Source: Bacillota bacterium (GTDB lineage: Bacteria > Bacillota > Sulfobacillia > JAJYWN01). From it: a stretch of 46,558 nucleotides of DNA. The stretch spans positions 102,970 through 149,527 of the forward strand of contig JAJYWN010000016.1 in assembly GCA_021791495.1 (NCBI GenBank). Reading direction: 5' to 3'. Shown here in pieces: positions 17,752-26,176 of this stretch. A program made the translations under genes and the position numbers. The notes beneath the pieces were generated by a model, which saw nothing but the letters and a program-made list of their open reading frames with translations, made no database searches and had not been told where the DNA came from. How positions within the stretch are numbered: position 1 is the stretch's first letter; each line of letters begins with the position of its first letter.

Positions 17752-19712
17752 GTCAGACAAACGGAGACAGGCCGATGACTGGCGGAAATCCTCACGGAGC
17801 CGCGGCGCGTCCCGGCATGGGACCTGGCGCCCGCGGCCCATTCGGCGGGAGCGGTCCGGGCCCTTTCGGCCGCGGACCTGGAGGCGGACACGGCGGCTTC
17901 GGCGCGCCGGTCGAGAAGGCGAAGAATTTCAGAGGGTCCTTGAAGAGGATCGTCCAGTACCTCCGACCGCGCCGGTTCGTGCTGCTGTCCGTCTTCCTCA
18001 TGGCCATCCTGAGCACGGTGTTTTCCATCGCCGGTCCGAAGATCATGGGGAAAGCCATCACCAAGCTGGGCGAGGGTCTCGTGGCAAAGATGATGCATGT
18101 CCCTGGAGCTAAGGTCGATTTTGACTATATCGGCCACATCGTGCTGATCATGATTGGCCTCTACGCCGTCAGCGCCACTTTCAGCTTCGTCCAGCAATAC
18201 ATCATGGCGAGCGTGGCTCAGAAAACCGTCTACGACATGCGGAACGATGTCAGCGCCAAGCTGGCGCGCCTGCCGCTGCGGTATTTTGACTCACGCACCC
18301 ACGGGGAGATTCTCTCCCGCGTCACCAACGACATCGACACTGTGGCCACGACACTTCAGCAGAGCTTGACGCAGCTCATCACTTCAGCCTGTACCCTCCT
18401 TGGTGTGCTGGTCATGATGCTTTCCATTAGTCCGTTGATGACCGTCATCGCCGCGGTGACCTTGCCGCTGTCCATCCTGGCCACCATGAACATCGCCAAG
18501 GCCTCGCAGAAGCATTTCGCGGCCCAGCAGAAATCTCTGGGCCAGCTAAACGGGCATGTCGAAGAGATGTACACTGGCCACAAGATCGTGAAGGCCTTCG
18601 GACGTGAAGCCCAGTCCATCGCCACCTTCGACGAGGTGAACGGGCAGCTGTACAACGCGGCCTGGAAAGCCCAATTCATCTCCGGCGTCATCATGCCGGT
18701 CATGGGTTTCATCAATAACGTCGGCTACGTTCTGGTGAGCGTCGTCGGAGGCATCCTGGTTACGAAGAGGCGCCTGCAGTTAGGCGACATCACGGCGTTC
18801 ATTCAGTACTCGCGGCAGTTCACCATGCCCATCGTCCAGACGGCGAATATCGCGAACGTCCTGCAATCCACGGTCGCCGCCGCCGAGCGCGTCTTCGAAC
18901 TCCTGGACGAGCCGGAAGAGACGCCGGACAGTGCCGCCGCCAAGGTCATCCCGTTCCCCAAGGGCGAGGTGAGGCTGGAGAACGTCAAGTTCGGCTACAA
19001 GGAAGGCGTCACGGTTATTGACGACCTGAACATCGATGTCAAACAGGGAGACACCATCGCCATCGTCGGCCCCACGGGTGCCGGGAAGACCACCATGGTC
19101 AACCTCTTGATGCGCTTCTACGATGTGGGCGCCGGGCGCATCACGGTGGATGGGGTGGACATCCGCGACCTGAAACGCGGCGACCTCCGGACCATGTTCG
19201 GCATGGTCCTCCAAGACACGTGGCTCTTCAACGGGACCATCCGGGATAACATCGCTTACGGCCGCCAGGGGGCCACCGACGAGGATGTGGTCTGGGCCGC
19301 CAAGGCCGCCCACGCCGACCATTTCATTCGCACTCTGCCCGACGGCTACAAGACCGTCCTGAATGAAGAGGGCACCAACATCTCGCAGGGGCAGCGGCAG
19401 CTCCTGACCATCGCCCGGGCCATCCTGGCCGACCCGCCCATCCTCATCCTGGATGAGGCCACCAGCAGTGTGGATACCAGGACGGAGGCCTACATCCAGA
19501 AAGCCATGATCGAGCTGATGAAACGGCGCACGAGTTTCGTCATCGCCCACCGGCTGTCCACCATCCGCAACGCGGATCTCATCTTGGTGATGAACAACGG
19601 CCGCATCATTGAACAGGGCAACCACCGTGATCTACTAGCGAAGGGCGGGTTTTACGCCGATCTCTATAATAGCCAGTTCGCTGGAGCGAATCTGGAGAAC
19701 GCGGCCATCTAG
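17748..19712 (+). CDS. ABC exporter half-transporter B (permease + ATPase, catalytic subunit)
   Basis: This is the partner of the preceding half-exporter; 654 aa. Residues 1-50 form a Gly/Pro-rich cytoplasmic extension, common in this subunit. A six-helix membrane domain follows (about 75-370), then an ATPase domain. That domain has Walker A GPTGAGKTTMV, signature NISQGQRQLLTIARAI (Gln for the second signature Gly) and Walker B ILILDEATSSVD with the catalytic Glu. The altered signature here together with the altered Walker B in subunit A leaves one fully competent ATP site per heterodimer. The pair is probably a MarR-controlled multidrug or lipid exporter; the substrate is unknown. Confidence 0.9.
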   Translation: MSQTNGDRPMTGGNPHGAAARPGMGPGARGPFGGSGPGPFGRGPGGGHGGFGAPVEKAKNFRGSLKRIVQYLRPRRFVLLSVFLMAILSTVFSIAGPKIMGKAITKLGEGLVAKMMHVPGAKVDFDYIGHIVLIMIGLYAVSATFSFVQQYIMASVAQKTVYDMRNDVSAKLARLPLRYFDSRTHGEILSRVTNDIDTVATTLQQSLTQLITSACTLLGVLVMMLSISPLMTVIAAVTLPLSILATMNIAKASQKHFAAQQKSLGQLNGHVEEMYTGHKIVKAFGREAQSIATFDEVNGQLYNAAWKAQFISGVIMPVMGFINNVGYVLVSVVGGILVTKRRLQLGDITAFIQYSRQFTMPIVQTANIANVLQSTVAAAERVFELLDEPEETPDSAAAKVIPFPKGEVRLENVKFGYKEGVTVIDDLNIDVKQGDTIAIVGPTGAGKTTMVNLLMRFYDVGAGRITVDGVDIRDLKRGDLRTMFGMVLQDTWLFNGTIRDNIAYGRQGATDEDVVWAAKAAHADHFIRTLPDGYKTVLNEEGTNISQGQRQLLTIARAILADPPILILDEATSSVDTRTEAYIQKAMIELMKRRTSFVIAHRLSTIRNADLILVMNNGRIIEQGNHRDLLAKGGFYADLYNSQFAGANLENAAI

Positions 19713-19761
19713 CAGGCGACGGGCTGTAAGTGACGAGACGGCGATACGCGGAGAAACACCG

Positions 19762-19796
19762 GGGCCGGCGCACCTTGTGGGAGGTGGCGCCGGCCC
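19762..19796. terminator. Hairpin between convergent genes
   Basis: A GC-rich inverted repeat (GGGCCGGCGCACC and its near-complement GGTGGCGCCGGCCC, with a one-base bulge) lies between the stop of the ABC exporter and the stop of the histidine kinase on the opposite strand. There is no T-tract, so it is at best a weak bidirectional terminator. Confidence 0.4.
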
Positions 19797-22294
19797 TAGC
19801 CGTCCCCGCTGTCGGCCGCTGTCGCGCCGTCCATCCTCGCCAGCGGGAGTCGCAGAGTCATCACGGTGCCACCTCCAGAGCGGTTATCGGCCCATAGCTC
19901 GCCGTCGTGGCGGCGGGCGACGTCGCGACTGATGTATAACCCGAGTCCGATGCCGCCCGGTTGGCGGTTGTGGATGTTGGTGGCCCGGTAGAAACCGTCG
20001 AACACCCGTTCTAACTGGTCAGGGGGAATGCCGATGCCCTCATCCTCCACCCGTATCAGGACGTTTCCGCCTTCCACGGTGCAAATCACCTGGATAGGCG
20101 TCCCGGGTAGCGAGTACTTCGCGGCGTTGGATAAGAGGTTGGTCATCACCTCGATCAGGCGTTTGGAGTCGCCCATGACCGGTATGAAAGACCCGTCCGG
20201 GACGGTGACCTGCACTTGGTGGCCGGCGGGGTCGGCCAGGCGGTAGGGAGCCGTCGCTTCCGCCAGCACATTCGCCAGGTTGATCAGTTCGAGGTTCAGG
20301 GGCAGGCGCCCACTGCTCACCCTGTAGCCGGTGATGATGTCGTTTATCAACACGTTCAGCCGGTTCAGTTCCCCATGGGCTAGACGGAGCGCTTCCCCTG
20401 TCCGGCTGGAGGGGTCGGACCCGAGCCTCCTCAGCGATAGTTGCACCAGGCCTGAGGCGGCGGCCAGCGGATTGCGGAGTTCGTGGGCCAGCACTTGGAG
20501 GAACTCATCCTTGGCCTGCTCCAACCGTCGTAACTCTGTCACATCGTGGAGAGTGATAATGGCGGCCAGCACGCCGCTTTGGTTCTTCAGGATACCTCCG
20601 TTCACCGAAACCCGGCGGCGTTCCCCGTCGGAGTTCTCTAACACAAACTCTTCGGCGTAAACCTCTTCACCCCGCAGTAGGTGGGCCGGTGGGACATCCC
20701 CCGGAGCCACAGGAGACCCATCCGGATGCAGCACGCGAAGACCGGGGTTGAAGAAGCTGCTCTTCTCGTTATCCCCGGCGGCTCCAGTGATCTCGGCCGC
20801 CTTGCGGTTCTGGAGCAGCACTTTTCCGTCCCGGTCCAGCACTTCCACTCCTTCCGCGATGTTCTCCAGGAGAGCCTTCAACTCGGCCGCCTGCTGCTCA
20901 GCTACCGCTCTCGATTGATTGGCAACGGACATGGCGTTGGCCAGTTCCCTGGTCTGGGCTCTGAGGCCATCCAAGAGGAGTTCCCGTTCCAGCTGAAGCT
21001 GGTATAGGGAAGTGATATCGGTGGCCGTGGTAACCACGCCCAGAACAGAGCCGTCAGCCGAAAGCATGGGAGCGGAACTGAGAGAGAGCCAGGTCCGTTG
21101 TTTGCCCTCTGGACGAACGGACATGACCACACCGCCCACGGGTTCACCTTTCAGGGCGACAGAGGCCGGAAAAGCGTCGATCGGGAAGGGATGGCCATCC
21201 GGGGTCTCCGCCCGGACCATTCGCAGACGTTCGGCCAGGGACAGGCCCACCTGCGCCGGCGAGTAACCAAGGATCCTCTGCGCCGCCGGGTTCACTTGGG
21301 TGATTGCGCCGGACCGGTCGTAAACGATTATCCCGTCGGCCGTATCCGCTAAGGTGGCGTGGATCTGCGCCGCCTTGGCTTCCAGGTCCGCCACCAACCG
21401 GCTACGTTCCCTGGCGGCACTGGTTAACCTTAGAACGAGGTCGGACATGGCGGCCCAGATGCAGACCATGAGGGCCAACGACAGTAGTAAGCTGGGCCAG
21501 ATGTCGTCCCAAACGTGGACGGCCGGGAGGCTGACGACCACCCTCCACGGTGCGTTGGTAATAGCCCGGTATCCGCTAACATACTGGCCGGAGCCGGTGA
21601 TGTCCGCGCCGGTGAAAGACCCAAACGCGCCCTGGCTGATGGCCTTCCAGTAAGGGTCCTGGTCTACACGCTGCCCCACCCAGGTCTCGGCGTCTTCCGA
21701 ACGGGCTACCACGTAGCCGTCGGCGTCGACTACAGTGATGACGCCGCCCGGAGTTAACGCGACGTTCGAAAACACCAGGTCCGTGGGAAGAAGCTCAACC
21801 GTGGCGCCGACAATACCATTGGGCCGGCCGGCGTCATCTTTTACGGGGAAGGCCATGACCACCGCAAAGGACCGGCCTCGAGCGCGGTTATCCGTCAGGG
21901 ATTGGATGGACATCCGACCCCGGGAGGTGGCGTCCGTAAAGTACGACCGGTCTCCGATGAACATGGGTTGCTGACCAGAGGGTAGTGGCGTTCCACGGGC
22001 GTAGACCCAGCCCTGGGCGTTGGCCGTCCAGATGTTGATGTACTGCTTCTCCGTGGCGAGTATCTCGGTCAAAATCTGAGCCACGGCCGCGGGATCTTGG
22101 TGTTTCAGCGCTGGCTGCGCCGCCAAGGTCCGGAGGAGAGTCTCCGAGGTGCTGACGAAAGTGTCCAGGTCCGCGGCGGCATTACGGCTAAGCCGGTAGC
22201 TTCGCTCAGCAGCGTGGGACCGGGCCTCCCGGAACTCATGGAGGACGAAGAAGCTGAGCACACCGAAGAGGATAAGCATGGCCACCAAGGCCAT
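19796..22294 (-). CDS. Membrane sensor histidine kinase (dCACHE-PAS-PAS-HisKA-HATPase)
   Basis: This 832-aa kinase has a first membrane helix at residues 1-18 and an extracellular double-Cache-type sensor (about 30-265, with ANAQGWVYARG, IGDRSYF and VVDADGYVVARSED). A second membrane helix follows (about 275-295). Two PAS domains come next (about 315-445 and 475-600). The HisKA domain has the phospho-acceptor His in LAHELRNPLAA, and the ATPase domain has MTNLLSNAAKYS (N box), VEDEGIGIP (G1), FDGFYRA (F) and GGIGLGLYIS (G2). No response regulator gene adjoins it, so it is an orphan. The ATG at 22294 has no ribosome binding site, but GGAGGA lies 7 nt before an in-frame ATA at 22361-22363, which would add 23 mostly polar/basic residues. 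Confidence 0.9.
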   Translation of the reverse strand: MALVAMLILFGVLSFFVLHEFREARSHAAERSYRLSRNAAADLDTFVSTSETLLRTLAAQPALKHQDPAAVAQILTEILATEKQYINIWTANAQGWVYARGTPLPSGQQPMFIGDRSYFTDATSRGRMSIQSLTDNRARGRSFAVVMAFPVKDDAGRPNGIVGATVELLPTDLVFSNVALTPGGVITVVDADGYVVARSEDAETWVGQRVDQDPYWKAISQGAFGSFTGADITGSGQYVSGYRAITNAPWRVVVSLPAVHVWDDIWPSLLLSLALMVCIWAAMSDLVLRLTSAARERSRLVADLEAKAAQIHATLADTADGIIVYDRSGAITQVNPAAQRILGYSPAQVGLSLAERLRMVRAETPDGHPFPIDAFPASVALKGEPVGGVVMSVRPEGKQRTWLSLSSAPMLSADGSVLGVVTTATDITSLYQLQLERELLLDGLRAQTRELANAMSVANQSRAVAEQQAAELKALLENIAEGVEVLDRDGKVLLQNRKAAEITGAAGDNEKSSFFNPGLRVLHPDGSPVAPGDVPPAHLLRGEEVYAEEFVLENSDGERRRVSVNGGILKNQSGVLAAIITLHDVTELRRLEQAKDEFLQVLAHELRNPLAAASGLVQLSLRRLGSDPSSRTGEALRLAHGELNRLNVLINDIITGYRVSSGRLPLNLELINLANVLAEATAPYRLADPAGHQVQVTVPDGSFIPVMGDSKRLIEVMTNLLSNAAKYSLPGTPIQVICTVEGGNVLIRVEDEGIGIPPDQLERVFDGFYRATNIHNRQPGGIGLGLYISRDVARRHDGELWADNRSGGGTVMTLRLPLARMDGATAADSGDG

Positions 22295-22533
22295 GGCGGA
22301 ACTGGCACCGGACCGGCGGCGGTCGCGCCAGCTTGACAGGATTCTCTCTGGGAACTTAGATATTGCCGTTTCCTCCCACGCTTACGAAAGGCAAGAATCA
22401 CGATTCGACGGTGGGAGGGTTCAACCTAGCGCTACGGCCCCACAAGCGTGTGACAGAGTTCGACACCTCCAGGCAGCTGCCCCCATTCAGCAGGTGACTG
22501 TGGACGCCAGGGGGTGGGTCGGTCGGTGAGGGA

Positions 22534-23790
22534 CTAAGGCCGGGGTGTCGTCTGGCGGGCGACCAGGAGTTTGAAAGAACCATCCTGGGCTACCGGTCCC
22601 GCGTCCGGGCCGAAGACGGAGCGCAGAGGGCCTTCGTATGAGAGGAAGCGGTTTGCCACGATCTCCAGGGTACCGCCGGGGCAGAGGACCCGTTTGGCGT
22701 CAGCGATGAAGGCTTGAGCTGTGGTGTGGTCGGCCAGGTGTTCCTGGTGGAAAGGCGGGTTGCACAGGATGAGGTCCACGGACTGGTCGCGAAAAAACGC
22801 CAGGCCCGCGGTGACGCCGGCCACGGCGTTGGTGATGCGGTTTGCAGCCAGGTTCCGGGCCGCGAGAGCCACGGCGCTGGCGCTGGAGTCTAGAAGGTAA
22901 ACCCGGGATCCCGGATACCGCCGGGCGGCGGCCATGCCCAGGACCCCCGAACCGCATCCCAGGTCGCAGATAGCCCTGGGCGGCGTTGGGTCAGCAGGTT
23001 TAGCAGGCAAAGCCAAGGATGGTGAGTGCTCCAGGAGGAACCGGGTCCCCGCATCCATCTGACCCGCGGCGAACACCCAGGGAGAAGAGGCGAGGTCAAA
23101 AGAAAACGCCGAACCGGCGGTTGGGCCGGCAACGACCACCGGTGAGTCGCCTTCCTGCGCCTGTCGGATAGCCGTGCCCCCGGGGGCTTCACGCCCCTCC
23201 TTGGCGGACACGAAAAGCGAACAGCCCTTCCTGCCAGCTACCTTGATGACGTTTCCGAAGACCTCCGCCATCACTCTGGAGAAAGGCAGAATGGAGTGGG
23301 TCTTATGGCCCGCCGCCAGGAGAAGGCCGCCGGGGAGCAGCGACAGCCAGGCGGCCCGCGCGACGTCTGGGAAACGGTCCTTGCCCTTTATGAAGAGAAG
23401 GTTCGCCGTGACCACCGCGGCGCCCAGGCCGGTCAGGAGGTCCGGCGAAGGCGGAAAGGGGGACAGGAGCGCGGCAATGTCGGCGGATGTCGCCAGGGCG
23501 GCATCGACGGACAAAGCCTCCAAGGTCAGAGCGTTATCGGTCAGTTCCAGGGCGCGACGGAATAGGGGGGCAAGTCGCCGAAGGCCCAGGCTGTGGCCAC
23601 CCTGGATTTCCACCAGGGTGCCGGCCGCCGAAGCGCTGAACCGTCTCCCGATGACCTCCGGAACTCCCGCCACGATCAGGTCTGTGGGGGCGTCGGAGGT
23701 GCCCGGCAAGGGCCCTAGGGGAGACGTTGCCGGGCGGAAAGCCCGGTTATCCTGGCGTTTTTTCAAAGGACGATTTTTTCCTCCCGGCAC
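22534..23790 (-). CDS. Class I SAM-dependent methyltransferase, RsmC/RlmG-like
   Basis: The 418-aa protein has a C-terminal methyltransferase small domain: SAM-binding ICDLGCGSGVLGMAAARRYP (about residues 272-291), acidic VYLLDSS, and catalytic DLILCNPPFHQ. NPPF is typical of RNA/DNA guanine or adenine N-methyltransferases. The N-terminal half looks like a degenerate copy of the same fold, as in RsmC and RlmG, which methylate 16S or 23S rRNA guanines. RNA methylation is therefore likely but the target is not certain. The GTG at 23790 is the outer start; a TTG at 23766 preceded by GGGAGGA is an alternative. It lies divergent from comEA. Confidence 0.75.
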   Translation of the reverse strand: MPGGKNRPLKKRQDNRAFRPATSPLGPLPGTSDAPTDLIVAGVPEVIGRRFSASAAGTLVEIQGGHSLGLRRLAPLFRRALELTDNALTLEALSVDAALATSADIAALLSPFPPSPDLLTGLGAAVVTANLLFIKGKDRFPDVARAAWLSLLPGGLLLAAGHKTHSILPFSRVMAEVFGNVIKVAGRKGCSLFVSAKEGREAPGGTAIRQAQEGDSPVVVAGPTAGSAFSFDLASSPWVFAAGQMDAGTRFLLEHSPSLALPAKPADPTPPRAICDLGCGSGVLGMAAARRYPGSRVYLLDSSASAVALAARNLAANRITNAVAGVTAGLAFFRDQSVDLILCNPPFHQEHLADHTTAQAFIADAKRVLCPGGTLEIVANRFLSYEGPLRSVFGPDAGPVAQDGSFKLLVARQTTPRP

Positions 23791-23854
23791 ATTTTCCAGC
23801 AGAAGGTTGTCTGTGCGGCCCGCCTAAGTCCGAAACCACGAAGGGGGTGGGACC

Positions 23855-24778
23855 GTGTCGACAATCCTCAACCATATTATCGGCGGAGTTTCGCCAGACC
23901 TGCCAGGCCTTGAGGGCATTACGGAGCTTGCCGCCGTTCGACCGCCGGAAGCAGGTCAGGCCGGCCAGGCGCGAGAGGCGGGAACGCCCGGCTTCGTCGC
24001 CACACTTCTGGACCGGGCCAACCGTGGCGTGACCCTGGCCCTATGCGCTGCTCTGGTAGCGGGCCTGCTTTTGAAGGGTGGCCTGGGTCTGGTGGATGGA
24101 TTTCGATGGCGGAGAGACGCATCCAAGTTGGCGGCCGGGGTGGGCGCCAATCCTAACGTCTTTCCCGCGACCGGGGGCGTCGCCGGCGGCTGGAACGCGT
24201 CGGGGGGTGGGACCCGGGTCTCGACCTCTCTGATCCCGACTTCAGGACTGCTGCCCGGGGACATCGTCGTGCACGTAACCGGCGCCGTGGTCAGGCCAGG
24301 GGTCTATCACCTTGAGCCAGGGTCCCGGGTCGATGACGCACTGAAAGCGGCCGGGGGTCCCTCGGATCAGGGCGCGCCCGAGGCCATGAACCTGGCCGAG
24401 ACCGTGGCCGATGGTACCAGAGTTTATGTGCCGACGCGGGCGGAGATGGCCGCGTCGGCCGGCGGTGTGGCCGCCGGCCGATGGGGGGCGGCCGGCACGG
24501 GAACCGGCGGGTGGACGTCCGTTGCCGGAAGCGCTTCAGCCGGCGGTGGCGCCGGGACAGGAGCCGCCGGGGCGGCCAAGGGCGGAAAAGTGAACATCAA
24601 TTCCGCCGGTGCCGAGGCGCTGGAAGAGCTCCCCGGAGTGGGACCCAGCACCGCGGCGCGCATCATTGCCTATCGCCAGCAGTATGGGCCGTTCCGGGTC
24701 AGTGAGGACTTGAAAAACGTCCCCGGCATAGGGGAGAAAAAGTATGCCGAGCTGGCACCTTTCATCAGCGTGAAATGA
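23855..24778 (+). CDS. comEA: Competence protein ComEA (DNA receptor)
   Basis: ComEA binds double-stranded DNA at the cell surface and hands it to ComEC. The 307-aa protein has a membrane anchor near residues 52-72. A SLBB domain follows (about 132-192, from GDIVVHVTGAVVRPGVYHLE to GTRVYVPT), then a long Gly/Ala-rich linker (about 200-245). It ends with a C-terminal helix-hairpin-helix pair (KVNINSAGAEALEELPGVG and YGPFRVSEDLKNVPGIG), the DNA-binding part. The start is GTG with a GGGGGTGGGA purine run upstream. The linker is longer than in Bacillus ComEA. comEC is nearby (26177) but separated by a gene on the opposite strand. Confidence 0.92.
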   Translation: MSTILNHIIGGVSPDLPGLEGITELAAVRPPEAGQAGQAREAGTPGFVATLLDRANRGVTLALCAALVAGLLLKGGLGLVDGFRWRRDASKLAAGVGANPNVFPATGGVAGGWNASGGGTRVSTSLIPTSGLLPGDIVVHVTGAVVRPGVYHLEPGSRVDDALKAAGGPSDQGAPEAMNLAETVADGTRVYVPTRAEMAASAGGVAAGRWGAAGTGTGGWTSVAGSASAGGGAGTGAAGAAKGGKVNINSAGAEALEELPGVGPSTAARIIAYRQQYGPFRVSEDLKNVPGIGEKKYAELAPFISVK

Positions 24779-24779
24779 G

Positions 24780-26039
24780 TCAGCGGATAACCGAGAAAGT
24801 GACAAAGGCGGTGGCCAACATGGTCAGGAGCACCGGCACCACCAGGGGGTAGACCTTGGCCAAGGTAGTCCTGAAGTACTGGAGGGTGAGGACCTGGCAC
24901 AGGTGGAGCGGCGAGAGGAAGTACGCCGCATAGCTGGAGACGAAGGCCAGCATGGCATAGGGTACGCGGCCGGCGCCGGGCGGGACCATGGGAAGCAGGA
25001 GAGGGAAAGTCACACCCACGGTGGTGGACTGGTTGGCCGTGATCAGCCCTATCAGGAATGGGATCACGAAGAACAGGCCCACCACGGGGAACCCCGTGCT
25101 GACCATCTGCCCGATCAGTAAAGGTACCACCGACAAGCTGTTGACCATGGCCCGAAAAGTCATAACGCCGACCATGGTCAGGACCAGCAACAGATCGATG
25201 CCGCGGTACAAGATGGTGAAACTGAAGTCAGGGTGGCCCCGGGAAACGAAGAGTGCGAAGGCGATCCCCAGCAAGAGTGCGACATATAAGGGAGCTCGGA
25301 CCGTGTAATGCAGGCCCGGGATTGGGATCCCCACACCCAGGACCAGCCCGAAAAGCAGAGGGCCGCCATTCAGTAAGAAGGTACGGAGCGCCTGCCCAGG
25401 AGTGTGGCCGTTGGTCGCCACCGGCCTTTCGTTCACACCGCGGAAGTAGAACCAGTAGGCGAAAAGGAGGCTGGCCGCCGTCAAAGGGAGTTGGACCTTG
25501 ACCAGGTCGAAGATGCCCACGTCCGCTACCTTCGACGCCACAATCAACGCCGGAGCGAAAGGGAAGACGAAGAACCAGGCATGCCTGAACACGAGGTTGA
25601 TGGCGGACTTCTTCTGGGGGGACAGGTCCAGCTTGTTGCCTAAGGCATCGATCATCGGCGCGGAGATGAAGGCCCCACCCAGGACCGGCAGACATCCCAC
25701 CAGCCCCGGGACGGCCGCCATGGTCAGTTTGGAACTCCGCAGCAGTTCGGAAAGAGACGACACCATTGTGTCCAGGAGGTTGTAGTCCCTCATCATCCGG
25801 GCGAGAACGGTGATTTCGGCCACCACGGCCACCAATTCCAAAGTGTCACGCTGCACGGTAGCCTTGGCCATAGTGGTGATGGTAGCCCAGGCACCCAGCG
25901 GGGTCAGTCCGTGGGCGACTATTCCCATTAGGAGAGAGGATCCCAGCAAGGCCGGTCCAAGGGGGACACGGCGGTTCACCATGATCACGATGAGGGTGAA
26001 AGCCAGCGCCATTCCGACCAGTTCAAAGACTCCGGACAT
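24780..26039 (-). CDS. DUF401 family integral membrane protein
   Basis: This 419-aa protein is almost entirely hydrophobic with about ten or eleven membrane helices. It resembles the DUF401 family, a member of the ion-transporter-like (IT) superfamily. Landmarks are LGGAFISAPMIDALGNKLDL near residue 120, then NLVFRHAWFFVFPFAPALI, and VGVTFPLLLPM near 340. The substrate is unknown for this family. It is convergent with comEA (stops one nt apart) and divergent from comEC, so it interrupts the usual comEA-comEC order. Confidence 0.75.
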   Translation of the reverse strand: MSGVFELVGMALAFTLIVIMVNRRVPLGPALLGSSLLMGIVAHGLTPLGAWATITTMAKATVQRDTLELVAVVAEITVLARMMRDYNLLDTMVSSLSELLRSSKLTMAAVPGLVGCLPVLGGAFISAPMIDALGNKLDLSPQKKSAINLVFRHAWFFVFPFAPALIVASKVADVGIFDLVKVQLPLTAASLLFAYWFYFRGVNERPVATNGHTPGQALRTFLLNGGPLLFGLVLGVGIPIPGLHYTVRAPLYVALLLGIAFALFVSRGHPDFSFTILYRGIDLLLVLTMVGVMTFRAMVNSLSVVPLLIGQMVSTGFPVVGLFFVIPFLIGLITANQSTTVGVTFPLLLPMVPPGAGRVPYAMLAFVSSYAAYFLSPLHLCQVLTLQYFRTTLAKVYPLVVPVLLTMLATAFVTFSVIR

Positions 26040-26176
26040 GAAAGGGCACCTACTCCTGGTTCGCCGATGGGTCAGGGTATGACTTGCGTCAGTCCAGGGA
26101 CACCCGGCTCATATTCTCGTACCCACCATGATTTCCTTTTGAACCCGAAGTTTTCGCGGGAGAGGGGAGAGCGGAT

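Noticed and set aside
16198-17841. 547-codon minus-strand frame opposite the ABC exporter
   Set aside because: His/Asp/Gly-rich shadow of the exporter codons (ATC/CTG/GTG read backward); no ribosome binding site or recognisable domain.
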